DNA of 64,000 nt from assembly GCA_036504855.1 (NCBI GenBank), contig DASXUL010000123.1, forward strand, positions 31,107 to 95,106. The letters run 5' to 3'. The notes below the pieces were generated by a model. The model was not told the DNA's origin and did no database searches. It was given only the letters and a program-made list of their open reading frames with translations. Source of the DNA: DASXUL01 sp036504855. GTDB taxonomy: Bacteria; Armatimonadota; DTGP01; JAKQQT01. Positions 7,926-14,783 of the stretch are shown piece after piece (the stretch's first letter is position 1; each line of letters begins with the position of its first letter). A program made the translations under genes and the position numbers.

Positions 7926-8567
7926 ATGAAGGTCAAGCCCGTTGCCAGTTATCTCGCGCCGGCGTATCCGGTCATTGCATGCGCCCTGGCCGTTGGCGCA
8001 ACGCCCGGCATATCTGCTGCCGCTCCGGCTTCGGGACGCCTGCTCATCAAAGGCAGACCGGCTCCTCCGCCGCGGGCGGCAGCGCAGATGCGCCCGTGTC
8101 CTGTCGTTCGCAACACGGCGATGATCTCAACGCGCGACCTGCGGGAGGCTCTGGGGATCCCGGTAACCCCATCCCCGTATTCGACGTCCCCGGCGTGGAC
8201 CATCGGAAGCGGCGCCCGGCAAGTCACCATTAGGGCCGGCAGTCAGGTTGTTCAGCAGGGCCGCATGCAGATACGCCTTTCCACGCCCCCAGTTCGGAGC
8301 GGCGACGGGTTGATGCTTCCCGCGGAGGAGATTGGCAAGGCCCTCGGCCTGCGCGTAACCGTTCAGCGGGACAAGGTGACTCTCCTGAACGAGCAGGCAC
8401 ATCGCGTCTTGGTCCTCCGCCGGCAATCGGCGCAACCTCCTCGAACCAGCGGCGTTGCCCCGACCTCGGCGCCGCCCGGGCCGACTCCGCTTCTGGGAAA
8501 GCCGGCGATTCCGAAGCCCCCGCCGCTGCGGGGCGAGCCGGCAGCGCCTCCGGCGCCCGGCAAGTAA
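7926..8567 (+). CDS. Secreted protein with copper-amine-oxidase N-like domain
   Basis: 213 aa. The start is ATG 7926 just after AGGAGG. It opens with an export signal (about residues 1-34), then two copies of a short alpha-beta pattern seen in copper amine oxidase N-terminal-like domains: a stretch ending ISTRDLREALGIPV and another ending LMLPAEEIGKALGLRVTV. This domain is common in cell-surface proteins, where it is thought to bind envelope components and not copper. The last 45 residues are Pro/Ala/Gly-rich and probably disordered. The radical SAM gene begins 16 nt downstream, so the two are likely co-transcribed. Whether it is the enzyme's substrate is open. Confidence 0.7.
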   Translation: MKVKPVASYLAPAYPVIACALAVGATPGISAAAPASGRLLIKGRPAPPPRAAAQMRPCPVVRNTAMISTRDLREALGIPVTPSPYSTSPAWTIGSGARQVTIRAGSQVVQQGRMQIRLSTPPVRSGDGLMLPAEEIGKALGLRVTVQRDKVTLLNEQAHRVLVLRRQSAQPPRTSGVAPTSAPPGPTPLLGKPAIPKPPPLRGEPAAPPAPGK

Positions 8568-8583
8568 GCTAGGGGCCTGACGC

Positions 8584-9717
8584 TTGGACCTTACTCTTCA
8601 CCTCACCGCGCGCTGCAACCTGCGATGTCGGTACTGCTACGAGGCGCCACACGCGGGCGGGGATATGGCGCTTCAAACGGCGCGGGATGCAGTGGCTCTC
8701 GCTATTGGCGTCACCGGGCGGGAAACGCCGGGGCAGCGCGTGGACATCGTGTTCTTCGGCGGCGAACCCCTATTGCGGCGTGACCTGATCGCTGGAGTCA
8801 TCCGCCATTGCGAACGGGTGACGTTGGCCACGGGGCAGCGGTTCGGCTACTTCATGCCCACCAACGGTTTGCTCCTGGACGCCGCGTTCCTCGATGATCC
8901 CGACACAGGGCGGGTCTCCGTCTCGCTGAGCATCGACGGAACCCCCGCGGCGCACGACTCGCAGCGCATCGACGCGCGCTGCGGAGGGTCGTGGGCGGCA
9001 GCCGAACGCGCGGCGTCCCTCCTGCTGGATCGTCAGCCCGACGCCATGGCGCAGATGACGGTTACGCCCTTTACGGCGCGGTGGTATGCGCCTTCCGTCC
9101 GCCGGCTGTACGCGAAGGGCTTTCGAAACTTCAACGTCAGTCTGGACCACGGCGGACGCTGGGAGCCGCGCCACTTCCGCACGCTGGCCCGCCAGTACGA
9201 ACTACTGGCCGACTGGTACTGCGAAGCCTATCGAAATGGCGGCGTTCGCTTCGCGCCGTTCGACCACAAGGTCTACGCTTGGGTCCGCCCCGGCGGCGCC
9301 CGCGAGGCCGGCTGCCATCTGGCGCAGCGGCAGATCAGCGTGGCGCCCTCTGGCCGGCTCTACCCGTGCGTTCAGTTCGTGGGCGATGGCCGGTCGGACC
9401 TATACTGTATCGGACACGCCTCCACAGGCCTGGACGACGAGGCCCGGCGTCGCGTGTCGGCGATCAAGTTGGATGGCGCCGCCGAATGTAATGGCTGCGC
9501 CATCCGAGACCGTTGCCTGCATACGTGCGCCTGCCAAAACCTTCAGGCCACCGGCGGTCTGGGAGGCATTTCACCGGTCGTATGCGCCCACGAGCAGATC
9601 GTGCTGCCCATTGCGGATCGCGCGGCGGCGCGCCTGTATCGGGAACGAAACCGGACCTTCATCTCGGCGTTCTACGGAGACGCCCTGATCCAGATGGAAC
9701 CGCTGAATCACACATGA
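8584..9717 (+). CDS. Radical SAM/SPASM peptide-modifying-type enzyme
   Basis: 377-aa radical SAM protein. Cys11, Cys15 and Cys18 (CNLRCRYC) form the S-adenosylmethionine-binding 4Fe-4S site, and VFFGGEPL is the usual second motif. The C-terminal SPASM region has Cys244-x17-Cys262, then Cys302, 305, 311, 315, 317 and 334, enough for two auxiliary clusters. SPASM enzymes include anaerobic sulfatase maturases and RiPP maturases. No sulfatase or obvious precursor peptide lies nearby. The start is TTG 8584 (AGGGG upstream), and the stop overlaps the next ATG by 4 bp, so the FG-GAP protein is translationally coupled. The substrate is unknown; the flanking secreted proteins are the natural suspects. 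Confidence 0.88.
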   Translation: MDLTLHLTARCNLRCRYCYEAPHAGGDMALQTARDAVALAIGVTGRETPGQRVDIVFFGGEPLLRRDLIAGVIRHCERVTLATGQRFGYFMPTNGLLLDAAFLDDPDTGRVSVSLSIDGTPAAHDSQRIDARCGGSWAAAERAASLLLDRQPDAMAQMTVTPFTARWYAPSVRRLYAKGFRNFNVSLDHGGRWEPRHFRTLARQYELLADWYCEAYRNGGVRFAPFDHKVYAWVRPGGAREAGCHLAQRQISVAPSGRLYPCVQFVGDGRSDLYCIGHASTGLDDEARRRVSAIKLDGAAECNGCAIRDRCLHTCACQNLQATGGLGGISPVVCAHEQIVLPIADRAAARLYRERNRTFISAFYGDALIQMEPLNHT

Positions 9718-11324
9718 ACCGCGCCCTTCTCCTGCTTCCGCTGCTGGCCCTTCCTCCGCGCCCGCGCATCGTCGCTTCGATCCGCCTGCCGTATACCTCC
9801 AGTTCGTCCCCCGCCGTGGGCGATGTGGATGGGACCGGCCGGCTCAGCGTGGCCATCACATCAGACAACATCGGCGACAAGACCCGCGATCGCGACGACC
9901 CGCGCAACGTGAACGCCGTTCGCCTGTACCGATGGGACCGCGGAGCGCTTCGTCCGCACCCCGGCTGGCCACAGCCCACCCGAGACGCAACCCTTGGACT
10001 CGCCCTGGCCGACCTGGATGGCGACGGCCGCGACGAAGTTATCGGAGCGTGTGGGCAGGACTTCGCATCGCCGCTGATGCAGAAGTCCGGCCTCTGGTTG
10101 AGCTCCCGCCTGTATGTATGGCGGGGCGACGGGCGGCCGTTTGCGCCATGGTATCCGGCCACAGACGACGGCGCCGGGATCGCCGCGGGCCACGCCTACG
10201 CGGCGCCCTGCATCGCCGACCTCAACGGCGACGGCCGGCTGGAAATCCTGCACGCCTCCCAGGGCGAGTGGATTACCGACAGGTTCGAGCGCGGGAGCAT
10301 GCGGCTCTGGTCGCCGAACGGCCGCATCCTGGCGAGGACCCAGGGCGATACCGACCGCCTGCCGTGGCGCACCCTGCCCGGGTTCGCCATGGATGCCCCG
10401 CCCGTGACCGCGGACCTGGATGGCGACGGCCGGCTGGAGGTCATCGCCGCAACGTTCACCGGTAAGGTGTACGCCTGGGATAACCGGGGCAACGACGTGC
10501 CCGGTTGGTTTCCATCGGCGCGCGCCGAAACGCAGACCCGGAACAACGCCCTGTTGCGCGGCGCCATCGCCGCCGCCGACATCGACGGCCGGCTAGGCGA
10601 CGAGGTGATGGGCGGGGGATACGACGGCGCTATGTACGCGTGGACGCGCGGGGGGAAGCTATTGTGGCGCGCGCTCGCCAACCCGGCGCTGCCGGCCCCC
10701 CTCACTTCCGGGGTTGCCGTGGGCCGCCTGCGTCGAGGGAACCGGCCGGAGCGCGATATTGTTGCCGGCGACCAGGCAGGGTGGGTCACCGTCTGGCGTC
10801 CAAACGGAAGCGTATTCTGGCGATCGCCCACAACGCCCGGCATGCCCGTTGAGGCCGAGCCATCGATCGGCGACGTGAATGGAGACGGCTCTCAGGATGT
10901 CGTCGTGGGCGGGACCGATGGCTACGTGTACGCCTTCGACGGCGAGACAGGCGCCCTTCTCTGGCAGGTCCCCATGCCGGCCGCGCCGACGCTGGAAGGG
11001 ATGCGCTTGGAGAGCATCTTCGGCGCGCCGGCTCTCTGCAATCTGCGCGGCGACGGCCATATGATTGTCGTCGTGCCTACCGCCCAGCGCTACATTGTCG
11101 ACACGCCCACGCACCAATGGCAGGGCTTCGGGCGCCTCATTGCCCTCGATTGCGGCCCGAACACCTTTCATGCGGACCGGCTCGACTGGCCCCAGTATCG
11201 CCACGACCGAATGCGATCGGGCAGGCTTGGCGCCTCGCTCGCCCGTCCCGGAGACAAGAAGCATGTTCAGAATTCCGCTCGTCCTCGCGGCGGCCGCCGC
11301 GCTGGCCTCCGCAGCGCTCGCTAA
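9714..11324 (+). CDS. Secreted FG-GAP/VCBS repeat protein
   Basis: 536 aa, starting at the ATG that overlaps the radical SAM stop. After a short signal peptide it carries several FG-GAP-like blades of an integrin-type beta propeller. Each includes a calcium-loop pattern such as DLDGDGRDEV (about 95-105), DLNGDGRLEI (about 170), DLDGDGRLEV (about 235), DVNGDGSQDV and DGYVYAFDGETG (about 390-410). Interspersed PQQ-like phrases (KVYAWDNRG, MYAWTRGGK) also fit a propeller. It probably acts outside the cytoplasm, perhaps binding polysaccharide or protein. The last 20 codons overlap the GH5 gene by 62 bp in another frame, showing tight packing. Confidence 0.82.
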   Translation: MNRALLLLPLLALPPRPRIVASIRLPYTSSSSPAVGDVDGTGRLSVAITSDNIGDKTRDRDDPRNVNAVRLYRWDRGALRPHPGWPQPTRDATLGLALADLDGDGRDEVIGACGQDFASPLMQKSGLWLSSRLYVWRGDGRPFAPWYPATDDGAGIAAGHAYAAPCIADLNGDGRLEILHASQGEWITDRFERGSMRLWSPNGRILARTQGDTDRLPWRTLPGFAMDAPPVTADLDGDGRLEVIAATFTGKVYAWDNRGNDVPGWFPSARAETQTRNNALLRGAIAAADIDGRLGDEVMGGGYDGAMYAWTRGGKLLWRALANPALPAPLTSGVAVGRLRRGNRPERDIVAGDQAGWVTVWRPNGSVFWRSPTTPGMPVEAEPSIGDVNGDGSQDVVVGGTDGYVYAFDGETGALLWQVPMPAAPTLEGMRLESIFGAPALCNLRGDGHMIVVVPTAQRYIVDTPTHQWQGFGRLIALDCGPNTFHADRLDWPQYRHDRMRSGRLGASLARPGDKKHVQNSARPRGGRRAGLRSAR

Positions 11325-12345
11325 GCCGGGCATCCCGGCCGCCCGCCTCAACCGGTTGAACCATGGCATCAACCTCGGCGCGTATCGGTACAGCGACGCG
11401 GCGGTAACGCCGGAGCTGGCGCGGGCGCTGCGAAAGGCCGGGTTCCGGCACGTTCGGCTGCCCGTCGACCCTTCCACGCTCCTGAACCCTGATGATCCCG
11501 CCGCCCTGAATCCGGCCGGCGTCGCCAAGCTGAACGCGACTCTGGACGTGCTCCTGAAGGCTGGATTCGCCGTGAGCGTGGATATGCACGACCCGGATAA
11601 GCGCATCTGGAACGATGATGCGTGGGGCGACAGGTTCGTGGCATTCTGGGGCGCGATGGCGAAGGAGCTTTCGCGTCGCGATCCGGAGCGGCTGTTCATG
11701 GAGGTCGCCAACGAACCGACCAGCGATGACCCCGCGCATTGGGCCGCCCTCCAGGCGCGCTGTCTGGCCGCAATGCGCAAGGCCGCGCCGCGCCACACCC
11801 TGGTCGCCACGCCGAACATGTGCATCACGGCGGGCAACTGGGATGTGAAGAAGGTGCTGGAGACGTTCCGCCCCGTGGCGGACCGAAACGTGCTCTACAC
11901 GTTCCACTACTACAACCCGTTCCTGTTCACTCATCAGGGCGCAACATGGTCGTGGGACGGCGTGAAGGGCCTGTCCGGCATCCCCTACCCGTCTAGCCCT
12001 GCCGCGGTGGCCGCCGCCGCGGACCGCTACCCGGAGCCGCAGAAGGACTACATCACGCAATACGGATCGGAACGTTGGGATGCGAAGAAGCTGGTGGAGG
12101 ACATGCGCTTCGCTGTGGACTGGGCGAGGAAATACGGCGTCGCCATCAACCTCGGTGAGTTCGGCGCCTACAGGAACGGCCCCGAAGATAGCCGCCTGCG
12201 CTGGCTGCACGATGCCCGCGGCGCCGCCGAGGGGTACAAGGTCCCCTGGACGATCTGGGATGACGGCGGCGGCTTCGGCGTAACCAACGGCCGCGACGCC
12301 AACCTGAACGCCGGAGCCCTGAAGGCGCTCTTCGGCCCCAGGTGA
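11263..12345 (+). CDS. Secreted glycoside hydrolase family 5 enzyme
   Basis: 360 aa, with signal peptide (MFRIPLVLAAAAALASAALA). The start is ATG 11263, 9 nt after GGAG. A TIM-barrel GH5 fold is indicated by LPVDP near the N-terminus, VANEP with the acid/base Glu151, and the nucleophile segment LGEFG with Glu299. The enzymes are retaining endo-glycanases, commonly on cellulose, mannan or related beta-glucans; the exact substrate is not readable here. It closes the four-gene cluster that begins at 7926, and the overlap with the FG-GAP gene suggests one transcript. Export suggests polymer breakdown outside the cell. Confidence 0.88.
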   Translation: MFRIPLVLAAAAALASAALAKPGIPAARLNRLNHGINLGAYRYSDAAVTPELARALRKAGFRHVRLPVDPSTLLNPDDPAALNPAGVAKLNATLDVLLKAGFAVSVDMHDPDKRIWNDDAWGDRFVAFWGAMAKELSRRDPERLFMEVANEPTSDDPAHWAALQARCLAAMRKAAPRHTLVATPNMCITAGNWDVKKVLETFRPVADRNVLYTFHYYNPFLFTHQGATWSWDGVKGLSGIPYPSSPAAVAAAADRYPEPQKDYITQYGSERWDAKKLVEDMRFAVDWARKYGVAINLGEFGAYRNGPEDSRLRWLHDARGAAEGYKVPWTIWDDGGGFGVTNGRDANLNAGALKALFGPR

Positions 12346-12697
12346 AACCGGCGGTGCGCCACGGCCAGTGCCGCGTGCGCGAGGATCAGTTGGTCCGCAC
12401 GGCTGCTGATTCCATCCGGCGCCTGTGTACCCCACGCGTTACGGGGCGGACACGGCAAGCCGTGTCCCTACGCCTACCTGCTACCATCCACCGAGCGGTG
12501 GCCGGTCGGGCCGACCTGTAGGGACACGGCTTGCCGTGTCCGCCCCCTCGATTCCGTAGGGACATGTCCCGTATGGAACCTGCGCCGGGCTTACGAACTG
12601 ATCCTACCGAACGCAACACTAGACTGGCCGCCGCCGGTTCGGTCCCCGAAGGGGGACCTTGCCATGGTAGCCGGCTATTTCCAATGGCGGGGCGGGA
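12346..12697. other. Convergent intergenic region with inverted repeat
   Basis: 352 bp between the converging GH5 gene and a minus-strand membrane protein. It holds the long inverted repeat listed separately; otherwise I see nothing gene-like. Confidence 0.6.
12443..12570. repeat. 29-bp perfect inverted repeat with palindromic core
   Basis: Arms at 12443-12471 and 12518-12546 are exact reverse complements over 29 bp and are separated by 46 bp. Each arm itself contains a near-palindrome (GGACACGG, 4-nt centre, CCGTGTCC). A degenerate third piece at 12556-12570 begins with the same GTAGGGACA and forms the palindrome GGGACATGTCCC. It could be a REP- or MITE-like element, and it could also act as a terminator for the two converging genes. 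Confidence 0.8.
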
Positions 12698-13135
12698 TCA
12701 GCCGATGGGCCGGGCCATCCCTCGCGCCCAGCGGCGGCGCCAAGCCCTGCATGAAGACCTGGCCACCTGAACCACGAAGACCGAGCAGATGGGACGCACG
12801 ATCGGGTGCGGAATGGCCTTCTCCAGCAGCGCTAACACAAAGAGGAGCTGTGCCCAGTAGAGGATGTCGGACATGCCGCCCTCGTCCGGCATCGCCGCGT
12901 ACGCGGGTTTCCACTTGATAATGCGGCGCCACACGGGAACGTAGAGGGCATATGCGAGCCACGGCGCTGCCGCGTCGAGCCAAATCTCAGTCGCGGTGCG
13001 TCCGCCCGGTGCATTCCGGGAGCCGAAGGCGATTCCCAGCAGGGCATACGCCAACGCGAGCAGCACGATGTAGAGGATCAAAGGCGCCGGCAGCAACCGG
13101 CGCAAGAGGTTTCTCGGGTTCCAGGAAGCAGGCAT
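12698..13135 (-). CDS. Small multi-pass membrane protein
   Basis: 145 aa, unrecognised. Three hydrophobic segments are visible: LILYIVLLALAYALLGIAFG (about 18-37), PWLAYALYVPVW (about 58-70) and ILYWAQLLFVLALL (about 92-106), with a basic C-terminus. The chosen start is ATG 13135, with GGGG 9 nt upstream; an in-frame TTG at 13150 is an alternative. It lies just after a strong terminator hairpin and so should have its own promoter. No family is evident. Confidence 0.6.
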   Translation of the reverse strand: MPASWNPRNLLRRLLPAPLILYIVLLALAYALLGIAFGSRNAPGGRTATEIWLDAAAPWLAYALYVPVWRRIIKWKPAYAAMPDEGGMSDILYWAQLLFVLALLEKAIPHPIVRPICSVFVVQVARSSCRAWRRRWARGMARPIG

Positions 13136-13158
13136 ATCAGCAGTCCCCAAGATGAAAG

Positions 13159-13200
13159 AGCCCGCCCGTTCGTCACTCCGTAATGGCGGACGGGCGGGCT
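13159..13200 (-). terminator. Terminator hairpin after the 37-aa ORF
   Basis: AGCCCGCCCGT and ACGGGCGGGCT form an 11-bp stem with a 20-nt loop, and in the minus direction a CTTTCATCTT tail follows. It starts 8 nt past the stop of the small ORF at 13208. Its loop shares the string GAGTGACGAACG with the hairpin downstream of gyrB. Confidence 0.7.
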
Positions 13201-13207
13201 AAGCGGA

Positions 13208-13321
13208 TCAGCGAAGCACGGATGGCGCCAGCCAGCGGGCGGCGGAGGCGATCAAGAACGCGAACACGAAGGCGTAGACGGTGCTATCGATTAAAGACGC
13301 CAGAACGCAGAACGCGGGCAT
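13208..13321 (-). CDS. Possible 37-aa single-span membrane peptide
   Basis: A short ORF: MPAFCVLASLIDSTVYAFVF and then AFLIASAARWLAPSVLR, essentially one transmembrane helix with a basic C-terminal end. ATG 13321 has GGAGG 4 nt upstream. It begins 17 nt after the stop of the TolB-like gene and ends 8 nt before a clean terminator, so it would be the last cistron of that transcript. Alternatively it is a frame-shifted end of a longer protein. I recognise no family. Confidence 0.4.
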   Translation of the reverse strand: MPAFCVLASLIDSTVYAFVFAFLIASAARWLAPSVLR

Positions 13322-13338
13322 TCCCCCTCCGGAGTTGA

Positions 13339-14535
13339 CTATGCTCCTGCTCGACTTCCGCGACGCGCCCGAAGAGCTTGCCCGCTCCCTCGAGTGGATT
13401 CTGCCGCCGGCAAGCCCCAGGCCAGGCATTGCGCTTTCTCTGGGCTGAGTTCGCTTCTGCCCCCGCCATCGAAAAGGCGGCGGCGGGCCTGAGCCGCTGA
13501 GCCACTCCGTTTGATCCTGCCAGAGGATGATCCCATCGCGCCCTCGTGTTCGAGGAATTCGAGGAGGACCATGGACAGCCACAGCCCGCTGGCTCCTCCG
13601 CCGGTGAACCAAATTGTTGAGGGACTGGTCAGAGCATGTGTCTTCTTGCCGGACACATTGAAGGCAAAAACCGTTGAGTCCGCTGGTATCCCAAGCGCCT
13701 CTTCTACAAACCTTGTGTAAACTATCCAGCGTGGGGAATGCCACTGTATCGCCGGGGCCTGGCCGATTCCTTGCATCACGGGCGTGAGCTTTCCTGTCTG
13801 CATATCCAGGATGCGCATCCGCCATGCCCCAAGCGGATAGCGCGATGGGCCGCGACTGGCTGTCTCCTCAAGCGGCGCGATATAGACAATTGAACGCCCA
13901 TCCGGTGACCATGCCGCGGCCGAGACAACCTCCCGCTGGGCTACCCGCGATCGCCGGCCCGTTGACAGGTTGAGGATGGTGATGCCCCTCGGCGAGTACA
14001 AATAGAGTAGCCGGTTCGCCGTGGGTGACCATGCTGGAGACATCCCTGGCCCGATGACCTTCGAATGCTTTCCATTGGAATCCATGACGCGAATCCCACC
14101 ACCCTGGCCCGGGACCCCGGCGCAGAACGCGATTCGCTTGCCATCGGGCGACCACGTCGGCGATGCGGAGATCGTACCGCTTGGAAAACTGGTCAACCGC
14201 TTCCGATTGCCGCCCTTGGCATCCATGACCCAGATATTCGTGCACCTCTCGGTGGGTTTCGCCACCATTGCGAACGCGATCTGCGTTCCGTCTGGGGACC
14301 ATTCTGGGTCGAATTCCTCCTCGGAGGTGTGGGGGAAAAGAACTGCCTTGCCCCCGTCGGGCTGCCTCAACGCGATATCAAAGGCGAACGGAAGCCCATC
14401 GCGCCAGGTCGTAGATGACGACACCGTCAGGACGCCTGGCGGCTCAGCGCGCAGGGGCAGCTTTGCGGGACTGCTCCCGGCTGATGCCGACAGCGCGAGA
14501 AGAGCAGCAAATCCGGTACGCGGGCGTCTTGCCAT
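13339..14535 (-). CDS. TolB-like PD40 beta-propeller protein
   Basis: 398 aa. The start is ATG 14535, 6 nt after GGAG. It has a probable signal peptide followed by repeated propeller blades with the WSPDG hallmark: EFDPEWSPDGTQIAF, SPTWSPDGKRIAF, MSPAWSP and AAAWSPDGRSIVY. Such WD40/PD40 proteins act in the periplasm or at the surface as binding platforms, as TolB does in the Tol-Pal system. The last 70 residues (after about 325) lose the blade pattern and turn Arg/Ser/Gly-rich, which may mean a frameshift or simply a disordered tail. No tolQRA or pal is nearby, so a Tol role is not implied. Confidence 0.75.
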   Translation of the reverse strand: MARRPRTGFAALLALSASAGSSPAKLPLRAEPPGVLTVSSSTTWRDGLPFAFDIALRQPDGGKAVLFPHTSEEEFDPEWSPDGTQIAFAMVAKPTERCTNIWVMDAKGGNRKRLTSFPSGTISASPTWSPDGKRIAFCAGVPGQGGGIRVMDSNGKHSKVIGPGMSPAWSPTANRLLYLYSPRGITILNLSTGRRSRVAQREVVSAAAWSPDGRSIVYIAPLEETASRGPSRYPLGAWRMRILDMQTGKLTPVMQGIGQAPAIQWHSPRWIVYTRFVEEALGIPADSTVFAFNVSGKKTHALTSPSTIWFTGGGASGLWLSMVLLEFLEHEGAMGSSSGRIKRSGSAAQARRRLFDGGGRSELSPEKAQCLAWGLPAAESTRGSGQALRARRGSRAGA

Positions 14536-14635
14536 AGTTATCTCCAATCTGCGTCAGCCACGCAACTTGGCCGCAAGCGAAGACGAGACCGAGGAACACA
14601 ACCGTGAAGAGGGCGACGCACAGCCATTCCCGCAC
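14444..14635 (-). CDS. Possible small membrane ORF overlapping the propeller start
   Basis: 63 codons from a GTG at 14635. The first 30 residues form a convincing transmembrane helix (REWLCVALFTVVFLGLVFAC), after which the frame runs into the TolB-like gene in another frame. A weak GGAG lies 13 nt before the start. It lies between the gyrB terminator and the propeller gene. It could be a translationally coupled leader ORF or an artefact. Low certainty. Confidence 0.3.
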   Translation of the reverse strand: MREWLCVALFTVVFLGLVFACGQVAWLTQIGDNYGKTPAYRICCSSRAVGISREQSRKAAPAR

Positions 14636-14707
14636 CGTGTCAGACTCCTGCTCGGAGGCATCTGTGCTTTAGTTCGAAGGGCTCAGGGTTCGTCTTGCCC
14701 GGAATTA

Positions 14708-14751
14708 GGGCCCGCCCGTTCGTCACTCTTCAATGGCAAACGGGCGGGCCC
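14708..14751 (-). terminator. Terminator hairpin after gyrB
   Basis: A 13-bp perfect stem (GGGCCCGCCCGTT with AACGGGCGGGCCC) lies 33 nt past the gyrB stop, followed in the minus direction by CTAATTCC. It resembles the hairpin at 13159-13200 in stem and loop sequence. Confidence 0.65.
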
Positions 14752-14783
14752 GGCGGATTCGCGCGAATTGATCCGTGAGGACG

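Noticed and set aside
8098..8112. CPVVR in the secreted protein as a sulfatase-type (CxPxR) maturation site for the radical SAM enzyme
   Set aside because: The Pro is in the second position, not the third, so the motif does not fit; the protein is not a sulfatase.
11137..12435. 432-codon open frame antisense to the GH5 gene
   Set aside because: Shadow; the GH5 reading frame is well supported by a signal peptide and catalytic residues.
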